A stretch of DNA of 17,481 nucleotides from JBGTCD01 sp041749015 (GCA_041749015.1 JBGTCD010000072.1:1-17481); one strand, 5' to 3'; positions 1 to 7,058 are shown, numbered from the stretch's first letter. The notes: generated from the letters alone by a model not told the origin. Program-made: numbers and translations.

Positions 1-1103
1 TCAGCAACAGCACGGTACATGGGCTCAAAACCGCTATCAACGATAATTTTTTTTGATTGCTGAATATTGATATCCTTCTTCCTGCTTTTTCGCAAAAGTC
101 TGGATTTTGCTCTATACCTAATTTTTAATTGATCAAAATAGGAAGGGTTAATTTCTGAAATTAGATTACGTAATGAGGCTTCATAATACACCTTTCCCTG
201 GCTTCCAAAATCTGTTAGCACAACAAGAATTGATTTTAATTTTGTTTTTTTTAATTTTCCTAGTTTTTCGAAATTTCTTTTAAATTCAAGTAGTCTGTAA
301 GCTCTGCCCGGCTCCTCTTTGTCGTGGAGCTTCCATCCATAAGTAACAAACTTATCGGCTACATCTCGCTGACCTAGGTAACCATTGTTATGGGCAACAT
401 CACCCATCCAACCACCCGGTTGATAATAAAATAGTTGCGCACCTTCTTCAACATAAAATGCTATTATAAAATGCCAATATTGCCCTACACCTTGTTCGCA
501 ATGGAAGGTCTTTTCCTTGGGGTTAATAATTTGAAAAGATTTCCTAATTGAGCTAAAGTACTCTATATAAATTTCAGGAAAACTATGAACTATTGATTTG
601 AGTACAGGATCATCAATTGTTGCAGCTATTCTATTCACTTCTTTCCTTTTTACCCCTTCTTTCTTCATTAAGAACCAGGCGGGAAATCGGTTTTCTGCAA
701 TTATTCCTTTAATATCATCAACCATTAAATGTGCTCTATTACCGATAATAATATCATCATTTAAGAGGATCTCATTAATGCTACGGTAGAAGGTATTTTT
801 CTTTATTTGATTTTTATTTTCACGTAAGTAGAAGAGTATATAGCCTAATGAACTGAAATTATTTCCCACCCCCCCTGTAATTAAACTTACCTTCCAAGAA
901 ATGATGCCATTTCTCTTTAAACAACTGGCTACATGCGAACCCAATAGTATCCTCCAAAAACGCTTGCTGCCATTTAGACCATGTAACTGATTCAAAATAG
1001 GAGTAATTTGGACGAAATAGCGATCTATTTCATCCTGAAGATATTTTGTTTTAGCGGGCACCTCTTTTAAACCGCTCAAATATTTACTTAACAGATCACT
1101 CAA
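1..1103 (-). CDS. LIC12162-family-like transferase, partial (3' end off window)
   Basis: An uninterrupted minus-strand frame runs from a TTG at 1103 to the window edge (367 codons seen, C-terminus missing). Near the start it reads LNQLHGLNGSKRFWRILLG, which resembles the conserved 'LNxxHGxxxSxRYWRI' block of the putative transferases first named from Leptospira LIC12162, found in LPS and nonulosonate loci. Further in, EEGAQLFYYQPGGWMGD resembles that family's glycosyltransferase-like 'EGAKLVxGQHGG' segment, with Gln-Pro replacing Gln-His. The frame is the same as pseI, so the protein must begin after the pseI stop; TTG lies 3 bases beyond it, and the next in-frame candidates are CTG, TTG or GTG. 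This leaves only about 20 residues before the conserved block, whereas the family, as I recall it, has a longer N-terminal segment. It probably transfers or modifies the nonulosonate made by the upstream genes. Family assignment is from remembered motifs. Confidence 0.62.
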   Translation of the reverse strand, partial: MSDLLSKYLSGLKEVPAKTKYLQDEIDRYFVQITPILNQLHGLNGSKRFWRILLGSHVASCLKRNGIISWKVSLITGGVGNNFSSLGYILFYLRENKNQIKKNTFYRSINEILLNDDIIIGNRAHLMVDDIKGIIAENRFPAWFLMKKEGVKRKEVNRIAATIDDPVLKSIVHSFPEIYIEYFSSIRKSFQIINPKEKTFHCEQGVGQYWHFIIAFYVEEGAQLFYYQPGGWMGDVAHNNGYLGQRDVADKFVTYGWKLHDKEEPGRAYRLLEFKRNFEKLGKLKKTKLKSILVVLTDFGSQGKVYYEASLRNLISEINPSYFDQLKIRYRAKSRLLRKSRKKDINIQQSKKIIVDSGFEPMYRAVA

Positions 1104-1106
1104 AGT

Positions 1107-2147
1107 CTATTGGATAAAATTAATAATTATCCGATCACCCTTTTCAAGGTTTTGATTAGCACGCTTTCCAAGTATCTGAGTCAACTCCTTAGGGTGCATC
1201 CCAAAACCAGGCCTGATGCTTCGAACATTTTTTTCGGTAATAATATCACCAGCCATAATATCTTTCACCACGTATAAAGAACGACAAAAGTCCCTTCCTT
1301 TTTTCTGTTTATCGGTTAGGGTATAGTCCACTTTTCCTATTGCCATTTCTGCTTCTCTGACCGCTTTTACCATTTCAGTAAACTCTGGCTCATCCATTGA
1401 AAAAGAGGCATCGGGGCCACCAATAGACCTATCCAATATAAAATGCTTTTCGATGATTTTCGCACCAAAGCAGGTCGCTACCACCGGTACTGTGCTGCCC
1501 ATAGTATGGTCGGATAAGCCGGGGATGACCCCGAAGCGCTCGGCGAAGTCCCGCACCATGGCCATATTGGCTTCTTCAATAGGAGCCGGGTAACTGGAGG
1601 TGCATTTTAATAAGGCAATCTGATCATTACCGGCTTTCCGGCACGTATCAAGTGCCAACCGGATGTCCTCTTCGGTGGCTATACCCGTAGAAAGGATCAT
1701 GGGCTTGCCTTTAGAGGCAGCATATTCTATAAGCGGAATATCGGTAATTTCAAAAGAGGCAATTTTATAAGCAGGGGCATTAAGATCTTCCAAAAAATCG
1801 ACGGCGGTTTTATCAAAGGGTGAGGAAAAACAAATCAGGCCCTCCTCCCTGGCAACATCAAATAGCTTTTGGTGCCATTCCCATGGAGTGTAGGCACTTT
1901 GATAAAGTTCATAGAAGGTTTTGCCGTCCCATATTGAACCTGACTTGATTATGAAATCTTCTTTATCGCAGTCAATAGTCAAAGTGTCTGCTGTATACGT
2001 TTGTAGCTTAATGGCATCTGCCCCTGCTCTTTTAGCAGCTCGGATTGTATCTAAAGCCGTCTCAAGGCTGCCATTATGATTAGCAGACAATTCTGCAATG
2101 ATAAAAACTGTAGAAGTACTGGAAATGTCAAAATTATCAATTCTCAT
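1107..2147 (-). CDS. pseI: Pseudaminic acid synthase (NeuB/PseI family)
   Basis: Condenses a 6-deoxy-2,4-diacylamino hexose with phosphoenolpyruvate to form a nonulosonic acid in the cytoplasm. The 346-residue length is normal for the family. The TIM-barrel NeuB domain starts with IIAELSANHNGS (16-27) and includes KLQTYTADT (47-55), CFSSPFD (106-112), ILSTGIAT (151-158), and the metal-site histidines in SDHT (H214) and EKHF (H235). The C-terminal SAF/antifreeze-like domain spans roughly 285-346 (SLYVVKDI, GDIIT, RPGFGMHP). The RPGFGxxP motif and the neighbouring pseB, pseC and pseF favour PseI over sialate or legionaminate synthase. It follows the formyltransferase gene after 5 bases and has an ATG start, so it is co-transcribed. 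The exact substrate acylation is not readable from the sequence. Confidence 0.9.
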   Translation of the reverse strand: MRIDNFDISSTSTVFIIAELSANHNGSLETALDTIRAAKRAGADAIKLQTYTADTLTIDCDKEDFIIKSGSIWDGKTFYELYQSAYTPWEWHQKLFDVAREEGLICFSSPFDKTAVDFLEDLNAPAYKIASFEITDIPLIEYAASKGKPMILSTGIATEEDIRLALDTCRKAGNDQIALLKCTSSYPAPIEEANMAMVRDFAERFGVIPGLSDHTMGSTVPVVATCFGAKIIEKHFILDRSIGGPDASFSMDEPEFTEMVKAVREAEMAIGKVDYTLTDKQKKGRDFCRSLYVVKDIMAGDIITEKNVRSIRPGFGMHPKELTQILGKRANQNLEKGDRIIINFIQ

Positions 2148-2152
2148 TATAC

Positions 2153-3016
2153 TTATTTTAAAATAATACCTTCTGAAAGGGCATCCAAGTTCAATAATTT
2201 GGTTTTGGTCAAGCGGAGCACACCGTTTGATGTTTTAATCCTAAGTGGATTTGTCGTGAGAATTAAGCCATTTGGCATCTTCCAATTGAATCCAAAGTCA
2301 TCCAATTCGACTTCAGCTATGATGAATTTCTCGCCATCATGCCAAGAGAATGCACCAGGGTAGGGAGGTGCTTGAGCCCTGACCCAGTTACCAATTCGTT
2401 CGCGCTGCCAGTTCCAATCAATTTGTCCGTCTTCTGGTGTTCGTTTGCCAAAATAGGTAGCTAGGTGCTCCTTTTGTGGAGTAAGAGAAATTTGATCATG
2501 TTTAATTTTACTCAAGACTTGATTAACCAAGGTCGGATAAAGCGCCTCAAACTTGTCTAGCATAGTGGCGCCTGTATCCTTGCTTTCAATTGGTACTTGT
2601 ATTTGCTCGATAATAGCTCCGGTATCGCAGCCCGCGTCAATGATGTGCGCAGTAATGCCTGTTGTTTTTTCATTGTTGATAATGGCCCAAATATGTGGCG
2701 TTCTTCCTCTATATTTGGGCAGTAATGAACCATGAATATTAAAGGCTATTTTTTTAGGTAATTCGATTAAATCCTGCTCTATGACAAACAAGTAATTTAC
2801 AGATACCAAAACGTCAATTATCTTGCCTTCAATGAAATGGGCACATTTTCCCTGTCTTGGGTTGCCAACAAAACAGCCAATGCCTTCTTCGTGGCAGAAA
2901 CTTTGAATCTCAAGAGACCCTGCATCAGTCATGACAAAATTCAGCGTATAATAAGAGGCTAACTGCTTGAGCACTGCATGACCCAAGCGGCCACTCGCCA
3001 AAATACCTAAAGTCAA
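2153..3016 (-). CDS. Formyltransferase (Fmt-like), probably sugar N-formyltransferase
   Basis: This 287-residue protein has the formyltransferase fold of methionyl-tRNA formyltransferase and sugar N-formyltransferases, which use N10-formyltetrahydrofolate. The catalytic triad is visible as N93 and H95 in FNIHGSLLPKYRG (92-104) and D131 in DAGCDTG (127-133). A shorter C-terminal region follows (about 190-287) with HLATYFGKRTPEDGQIDW, a segment also seen in sugar formyltransferases of the ArnA, VioF and FdtF type. Start is TTG at 3016, whose TTGA overlaps the stop of the acetyltransferase gene, a clear translational-coupling arrangement. Set inside a pseudaminate operon, it probably formylates the amino group produced by PseC or a later intermediate; N-formyl pseudaminic acids are known in bacterial O-antigens. 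A true Fmt housekeeping role is unlikely given the context and the N-terminal divergence. Confidence 0.82.
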   Translation of the reverse strand: MTLGILASGRLGHAVLKQLASYYTLNFVMTDAGSLEIQSFCHEEGIGCFVGNPRQGKCAHFIEGKIIDVLVSVNYLFVIEQDLIELPKKIAFNIHGSLLPKYRGRTPHIWAIINNEKTTGITAHIIDAGCDTGAIIEQIQVPIESKDTGATMLDKFEALYPTLVNQVLSKIKHDQISLTPQKEHLATYFGKRTPEDGQIDWNWQRERIGNWVRAQAPPYPGAFSWHDGEKFIIAEVELDDFGFNWKMPNGLILTTNPLRIKTSNGVLRLTKTKLLNLDALSEGIILK

Positions 3017-3573
3017 TTTAGCCGTAGTTTAGCGTGAATGACTACGTCAATAAATTTGCCATCAAAGTAGCAATGCTCTTTTAGTCGGGCATCGGGAAAG
3101 AAGCCGGCTTCTTCTAGCGCAGGATAGAGGTGCGGCCGTAAGTCAAAAGCAGAAACAAACAGCTTATGAAGTTGCAGTTCTGTGAAGGCAACCTTTTCGA
3201 GGAGATGCAAATATGTTTTCCAGTGCTGCGCAAAAAAAACGATTTCTAAACTCGTATCCATGATAAACGATACTTCTGCATTCCTATGAGCCCAATTAAT
3301 ATGCACCAATCCTCCATAGCCAATGCACTGTTCTCCTTCAAGAAAAGAGAATAGGATTTGCTCCGGTTGCTCTTGGTCAAAGAGATGACTGACTACCTTG
3401 CTAAAGTACCGATCTTGATCGGCTTGGTTTAACGGCTTACTTTGTCGTAGGTGATATATTTGTTCATTCCGCCATTGCATGATTTTATAACGGTCCTCCT
3501 TTCGAATAGGCATTAATACATAATCACCATCTTTGTAAACCTGTTTAGATAAAGCTTTATAACTACTTTTCAT
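3013..3573 (-). CDS. GNAT-family acyltransferase, PseH-like but with divergent acetyl-CoA loop
   Basis: The 186-residue protein has a GNAT-type layout: YVLMPIRKED (18-27), the WRN motif at 34-36 typical of PseH/RimJ-like enzymes, a beta-4 strand with CIGYGGLVHINW (83-94), and a C-terminal LHKLFVSAFDLRPHLYPALEEAGF resembling the usual 'N..A...YEK.GF' block. The expected acetyl-CoA loop (Q/R-x-x-G-x-G/A) is not recognisable: the equivalent stretch reads FFAQHWKTYLHL. Its position between pseF and the formyltransferase suggests it acts on the 4-amino intermediate, the PseH role, but the altered loop leaves donor and activity uncertain. Start is ATG at 3573, 17 bases after pseF; its TGA overlaps the next gene's TTG. 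I do not give it the pseH symbol because the formyltransferase could fill that step instead. Confidence 0.72.
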   Translation of the reverse strand: MKSSYKALSKQVYKDGDYVLMPIRKEDRYKIMQWRNEQIYHLRQSKPLNQADQDRYFSKVVSHLFDQEQPEQILFSFLEGEQCIGYGGLVHINWAHRNAEVSFIMDTSLEIVFFAQHWKTYLHLLEKVAFTELQLHKLFVSAFDLRPHLYPALEEAGFFPDARLKEHCYFDGKFIDVVIHAKLRLN

Positions 3574-3590
3574 CTTTAATGATCAGAAAA

Positions 3591-4262
3591 TTAATTCCTC
3601 AATTTATATTTCATTTCCGCCAATTGCCAGTCCACCCCTTCATCTATATCTTGAACTTCTAAATTTCCAAGAAGAATGGCTGCTGTATTGACTGGCACAA
3701 GGGTATTTACAATTTTATTCGTTTTTATCCAATACCACTGCCCGGCATCATGATATAGTTTAGGTAAATCCTGTGAACGACTTTTTTCGAACTCCGGACA
3801 TTGATAGGCCAATGTATTCTCAACTATCTTAAAAGAACGCCATACCGGATAGCTAAACTCAGCTACGGGAATAGCTGCATCATAATCGTTTAAGGCTCTA
3901 TAACCTTCCTGCAACCGTTCAATGGTGACAAATGGTGCTGTAGGATAGATAATACAGGTATTTTCAAATGCCCTCCCTTCTTTTTGATAGGTGTCAAGAA
4001 CTTCGTTAACCACATCTAATGTAGTAGCAAAATCATTAGCATTTTCAGCACTTCGCAAAAATGGAACTTTAGCCCCATAATTTTTTGAAACCTTTGCAAT
4101 TTCTTCGTCATCCGTGGAAACCATTATTTCATCAAATAATTTGGATTTGATGGCTGCCTCAATAGAGTAAGCAATAATAGGTTTGCCCAGGAAATCCTTA
4201 ATATTCTTTCCTGGGATGCGTTTGCTGCCACCTCTTGCAGGAATGATGCAGAGATTAGACAT
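3591..4262 (-). CDS. pseF: CMP-pseudaminic acid cytidylyltransferase
   Basis: Activates the free nonulosonic acid with CTP to give the CMP-sugar used by transferases. The 223-residue protein begins with the CMP-NeuAc synthetase signature IIPARGGSKRIPGKN (6-20), the nucleotide-binding loop. It continues with DFLGKPIIAYSIEAA, VSTDDEEIA, CIIYPTAPFVT and YHDAGQWYW, the last being characteristic of the PseF branch. The family length matches. Its ATG at 4260-4262 overlaps the pseC stop by 8 bases, so the two genes are coupled. Legionaminate or sialate cytidylyltransferases share the fold; the PseB and PseC neighbours decide for pseudaminate. Confidence 0.9.
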   Translation of the reverse strand: MSNLCIIPARGGSKRIPGKNIKDFLGKPIIAYSIEAAIKSKLFDEIMVSTDDEEIAKVSKNYGAKVPFLRSAENANDFATTLDVVNEVLDTYQKEGRAFENTCIIYPTAPFVTIERLQEGYRALNDYDAAIPVAEFSYPVWRSFKIVENTLAYQCPEFEKSRSQDLPKLYHDAGQWYWIKTNKIVNTLVPVNTAAILLGNLEVQDIDEGVDWQLAEMKYKLRN

Positions 4263-5640
4263 AATAGTCTTTTATTGTTTGTATCACGAATGCTTGTTCA
4301 TCTACTGTTAGGGTAGGATACATCGGCAAGCTTATACAAGCTTTATAGTATTGCTCAGCCTTTGGCATATCCCCTTCTTTCCATCCGAACTGTCTGTAGT
4401 AGGGCATCAGGTGACAAGGGATGTAGTGGATTTGAGCGAAAATCTGGTGTTCCCGCAGGTAGTTGTATAGGGCCAATCGGTCTTGGGTTTCGATGATGTA
4501 AAGGTGAAAAGCGTGGCTTTTCTCGCTATTCGTGGTTCGTGGTTCGTTGTTCGTTGTTCGTTGTTCGTGGTTTGCGAATTGCGAATTGCGAATTGCGTCC
4601 AAATTAAAGTCTGTGATTTGAGGAATATCTTTAAAGGCTTCATAATAGCGTGCAGCTATTTCGCGTCTGCGGTTAAGGCCTTCCTCTGCGCGCTGTAGTT
4701 GGCTAAGTCCCAGGGCGGCCTGGATGTCGGTGAGGCGGTAGTTGTAGCCGAGGGATTGCATTTCCATGTACCAGGAGGGGTAATCGTGGTTCGTGGTTCG
4801 CTTTTCGTGGTTCGTGGTTTGTGGTTCGTGGTTCGTGGTTGGCGAATTGCGAATTGCGAATTGCGAATGACCAGCCGCTAATTCTAAACTGTTTTGAAAA
4901 CTATCCGGATCCCGTGTGATGCCATGGGTGCGCAGCATAAGCAGCTTTTCGTAGAGTGCTTTATTGTTGGTTGTGATCATGCCGCCCTCGCCTGCTGCTA
5001 TGTGCTTGACGGGGTGGAAGGAGAAAATGGCCAGATCGGCATAGTTGCCATTACCACATTTTTGCTCCTTTCCATGGGAATCAATGAAGGAGCCACCTGG
5101 GGCATGGCAGGCATCTTCGATGATCCACAGATCGTGCTCATCAGCAAGTTTCCTGAATGCTTCCATATCCACTGCCCTTCCGGCAAAGTCAACCGGGATA
5201 ATCCCCCGGTAAGTACCCTTCGGAGTGGCTTGGAGTAATTCACGAATCTTATCAATATCCAGTAAATAGGATTGCGGGTCAATATCCGCAAAAACCACCT
5301 CCCCCCCACAGTATCGCACACAATTGGCAGAAGCAGCGAAGGTGATGGGTGTGGTGATGACTTTGTCGCCGGGCTTTACGCCCAAAACCATTGTGCAGAG
5401 ATGTAGTGCAGCAGTCCCACTTGAGACCGCCACGGCATATTTTGATCCTACATATTGAGCAAAAGCCTCTTCAAACTCAGCAATTTTAGGTCCCTGGGTG
5501 AGGTAGTCGGATTTGAGGACTTCGGTCACAGCGTCGATGTCTGATTGGGTAATGTTTTGCTTGCCATAAGGAATCGCTTTTCGTGATTCGTGATTCGCTT
5601 TTCGTGGTTCGCGGTTCGATGGTCGCTTATTATTTCTCAT
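4255..5640 (-). CDS. pseC: PseC-type sugar 4-aminotransferase with repeat-encoded insertions
   Basis: A PLP-dependent DegT/DnrJ/EryC1-type aminotransferase that converts the PseB 4-keto product to UDP-4-amino-4,6-dideoxy-N-acetyl-altrosamine. Visible blocks: YGKQNITQSDIDAV (25-38), VSSGTAALH (72-80), EDACHA (175-180), the PLP lysine K212 in SFHPVKHIAAGEGG, LGYNYRLTDIQAALG (297-311) and HYIPCHLMPYY (405-415). At 461 residues it is about 75-80 longer than usual. The excess is a leader (1-21) and two internal blocks (about 258-287 and 348-374) encoded by heptanucleotide repeats, read as heptapeptides such as TTNHEPR. Both blocks fall between conserved segments, probably in surface loops. The family normally starts about at IPYGKQ; here the nearest usable start is ATG 5640, overlapping the four-helix-bundle gene by 11 bases. 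All catalytic motifs remain, so the enzyme may still work. Confidence 0.88.
   Translation of the reverse strand: MRNNKRPSNREPRKANHESRKAIPYGKQNITQSDIDAVTEVLKSDYLTQGPKIAEFEEAFAQYVGSKYAVAVSSGTAALHLCTMVLGVKPGDKVITTPITFAASANCVRYCGGEVVFADIDPQSYLLDIDKIRELLQATPKGTYRGIIPVDFAGRAVDMEAFRKLADEHDLWIIEDACHAPGGSFIDSHGKEQKCGNGNYADLAIFSFHPVKHIAAGEGGMITTNNKALYEKLLMLRTHGITRDPDSFQNSLELAAGHSQFAIRNSPTTNHEPQTTNHEKRTTNHDYPSWYMEMQSLGYNYRLTDIQAALGLSQLQRAEEGLNRRREIAARYYEAFKDIPQITDFNLDAIRNSQFANHEQRTTNNEPRTTNSEKSHAFHLYIIETQDRLALYNYLREHQIFAQIHYIPCHLMPYYRQFGWKEGDMPKAEQYYKACISLPMYPTLTVDEQAFVIQTIKDYYV
4524..4597. repeat. Heptanucleotide tandem-repeat tract inside pseC (insert near residues 348-374)
   Basis: On the plus strand the tract divides into ten 7-base units and a 4-base remainder: CGCTATT, CGTGGTT twice, CGTTGTT three times, CGTGGTT, then TGCGAAT three times and TGCG. 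The first half follows the pattern CGNNNTT; the second is the reverse complement of that pattern. It therefore looks like two opposed arms joined with nothing between them. It lies in the pseC frame and adds residues absent from the usual family alignment. Confidence 0.9.
4785..4868. repeat. Heptanucleotide tandem-repeat tract inside pseC (insert near residues 258-287)
   Basis: Exactly twelve 7-base units (84 bases, 28 codons): CGTGGTT twice, CGCTTTT, CGTGGTT twice, TGTGGTT, CGTGGTT twice, GGCGAAT, then TGCGAAT three times. It has the same two-part architecture as the tract at 4524-4597, with CGNNNTT units followed by units of the opposite sense. Because 84 is divisible by three, the insertion leaves the pseC frame intact. 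Loss or gain of one unit would not. Confidence 0.9.
5575..5630. repeat. Left heptamer arm of the pseB-pseC four-helix-bundle module
   Basis: Plus-strand units of 7 bases: CGCTTTT, CGTGATT twice, CGCTTTT, CGTGGTT, CGCGGTT, CGATGGT, CGCTTAT. The tract encodes the first residues of PseC. Bases 5593-5604 (ATTCGCTTTTCG) are perfectly complementary, antiparallel, to 6010-6021, and 5576-5583 to 6024-6031. The four-helix-bundle gene lies between these complementary arms. Confidence 0.85.
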
Positions 5641-5995
5641 TCACTATTCGGATTTTTTGGATGAATGAATTTAATTGCCGTTGAATATGATCAATCTGAT
5701 CATGTAATTCATCGTATTGAGTTTGGTTAATAAATTCTATTTCCAATGAAAGATCAATCAATGTTTCCAGTTCAAATGCAGAACCCAGGGCAATAAATAA
5801 AAAGTTTTTAAAATCCTTATCTGTTTTCCGTCCCGCACCCTCTGCGATGTTGGCCGCAATGGAAACTGCAGCTCTACGCACTTGATTGGTAAGACCAAAC
5901 TTTTCTGAATCCGGGAATCCTTTAGTGGTTTTATAAATGACACTAACAAGAGCCTTCGAATTCTTCCAGACATCCCAGTTGCGAAAATTTCTCAT
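5630..5995 (-). CDS. Four-helix-bundle protein (23S rRNA IVS / S23 family)
   Basis: A 121-residue protein with the signature of the family encoded by intervening sequences in 23S rRNA genes of Leptospira and others: MRNFRNWDVWKNSKAL (1-16), EKFGLTNQVRRAAVSIAANI (31-50), AEGAGR (51-56), and FIALGSAFELETLI (67-80). It should fold as four helices and multimerise; a cellular function is not established. Here it is not in an rRNA gene but sits between pseB and pseC, breaking an otherwise tight operon. It is clearly paralogous to the gene at 13257-13610. Start is ATG at 5995. Inverted heptamer arms bracket it (5575-5630 and 6010-6037), suggesting insertion as a unit. Its stop overlaps the pseC start, so translation may couple into pseC. 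Confidence 0.9.
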   Translation of the reverse strand: MRNFRNWDVWKNSKALVSVIYKTTKGFPDSEKFGLTNQVRRAAVSIAANIAEGAGRKTDKDFKNFLFIALGSAFELETLIDLSLEIEFINQTQYDELHDQIDHIQRQLNSFIQKIRIVNEK

Positions 5996-6009
5996 TTATG
6001 CATCTCTAT

Positions 6010-6037
6010 CGAAAAGCGAATGGCGAAAAGCTAAACA
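6010..6037. repeat. Right heptamer arm of the pseB-pseC four-helix-bundle module
   Basis: Units CGAAAAG, CGAATGG, CGAAAAG, CTAAACA on the plus strand, running into the pseB stop codon at 6031-6033. They are the reverse complement of the left arm's CGCTTTT, CGTGATT, CGCTTTT pattern. The right arm has one middle unit where the left has two, so the arms differ by one heptamer. Confidence 0.85.
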
Positions 6038-7044
6038 CTAAAGTTGGAATCAACGTGTTCCCTAATCAATCTCCTCAAGCTTTCCACCGTTTCCCATTCG
6101 GTGTTTTGGCCTGAGTTGTATTTGAATCCGGAAGGTACTTTTGTGGCATTAAAGTGTTGTATATAGTCATCGAGTTTCCAGCTATGGGTAGTGGGTAGGA
6201 TGGCATAATACTTTCCAAGGTCCCAGGTGTAATGAGAGTCGGACTCGGTGATCATTTCCTCATGAATTTTTTCGCCTGGCCGGATGCCGATGACGGGTCT
6301 TTCGCAACCCGGATCAATGGCTTCTGCCACATCCATGATGCGATAGGAAGGAATCTTTGGCACCAGGATTTCCCCGCCCCAGGCGTGTTCGAGGGCATGC
6401 ATGACCATATTCACACCATCTTCCAGGGAAATATTAAATCGGGTCATTTCAGGTACCGTGATGGGCAATATCCCCTCCTTTCGCTTTTTTAAGAAAAACG
6501 GGATGACGGATCCATTGGAGCCCATGACATTGCCATACCGTACCACTGAAAATCGAATAGGATTCCAACCTTTGATATTATTCGCAGCAATGAAGAGCTT
6601 GTCGGATGTTAGCTTGGTCGCGCCATATAAGTTAATCGGGGCACAAGCCTTGTCCGTGCTGAGGGCCACCACTCTCTCTACCTTAGTTTCCAGGCAGGCC
6701 TCTATGACATTTTCCGCTCCTCCGATATTGGTTTTCACGCATTCACCAGGGTTGTACTCCGCAATATGCACATGCTTCATGGCTGCAGCGTGGATGACAT
6801 AGTCAATCCTGTTCAAGGCTCGGATCAACCGCCCTTTATCCCGCACGTCACCAATAAAAAACCTCATTTGTGGATATCGGTCCGGCGGATACTCCATCGC
6901 CATCTGGTACTGCTTCTGCTCATCGCGGGAAAAAATAACCAGTTTTTTAATATTCGGAGAGGTCCTTAAAATGTGGCTGGTGAGGGCTTTGCCCAGGGAG
7001 CCGGTGCCGCCCGTGATCAATAAACTTTTTGCTGTTAAATCCAT
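6031..7044 (-). CDS. pseB: UDP-GlcNAc 4,6-dehydratase (inverting), PseB
   Basis: First pathway enzyme: NADP-dependent 4,6-dehydration and 5-epimerisation of UDP-GlcNAc to the 4-keto-L-arabino-hexulose. The 337-residue short-chain dehydrogenase-type protein has the nucleotide-binding GGTGSLG (12-18), FSRDEQKQ (38-45), FIGDVRD (63-69), HAAAMKHVHIAEYNP (85-99), catalytic T130-D131-K132 and Y140-K144 in LSTDKACAPINLYGATK, and RYGNVMGSNGSVIP (169-182 approximately). These match PseB rather than retaining PglF-type dehydratases, which are longer and membrane-bound. Start is ATG 7044. A 99-base gap containing an inverted repeat separates it from the sulfotransferase gene. Its stop codon abuts the repeat arm of the four-helix-bundle module, so the original pseB-pseC junction has been opened. 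Confidence 0.93.
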   Translation of the reverse strand: MDLTAKSLLITGGTGSLGKALTSHILRTSPNIKKLVIFSRDEQKQYQMAMEYPPDRYPQMRFFIGDVRDKGRLIRALNRIDYVIHAAAMKHVHIAEYNPGECVKTNIGGAENVIEACLETKVERVVALSTDKACAPINLYGATKLTSDKLFIAANNIKGWNPIRFSVVRYGNVMGSNGSVIPFFLKKRKEGILPITVPEMTRFNISLEDGVNMVMHALEHAWGGEILVPKIPSYRIMDVAEAIDPGCERPVIGIRPGEKIHEEMITESDSHYTWDLGKYYAILPTTHSWKLDDYIQHFNATKVPSGFKYNSGQNTEWETVESLRRLIREHVDSNFSV

Positions 7045-7058
7045 GTGTTTTTATAATT

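Noticed and set aside
598..789. Plus-strand frame of 63 codons
   Set aside because: It lies opposite the long open frame of the LIC12162-like gene and shows no recognisable domain.
868..874. Run of seven G (minus strand) as a phase-variable site in the LIC12162-like gene
   Set aside because: The frame is intact through it and a single run of seven is too weak alone to claim switching.
4524..4868. CRISPR-like array
   Set aside because: Units are 7 bases with no spacers and lie in a protein-coding frame; no cas genes are present.
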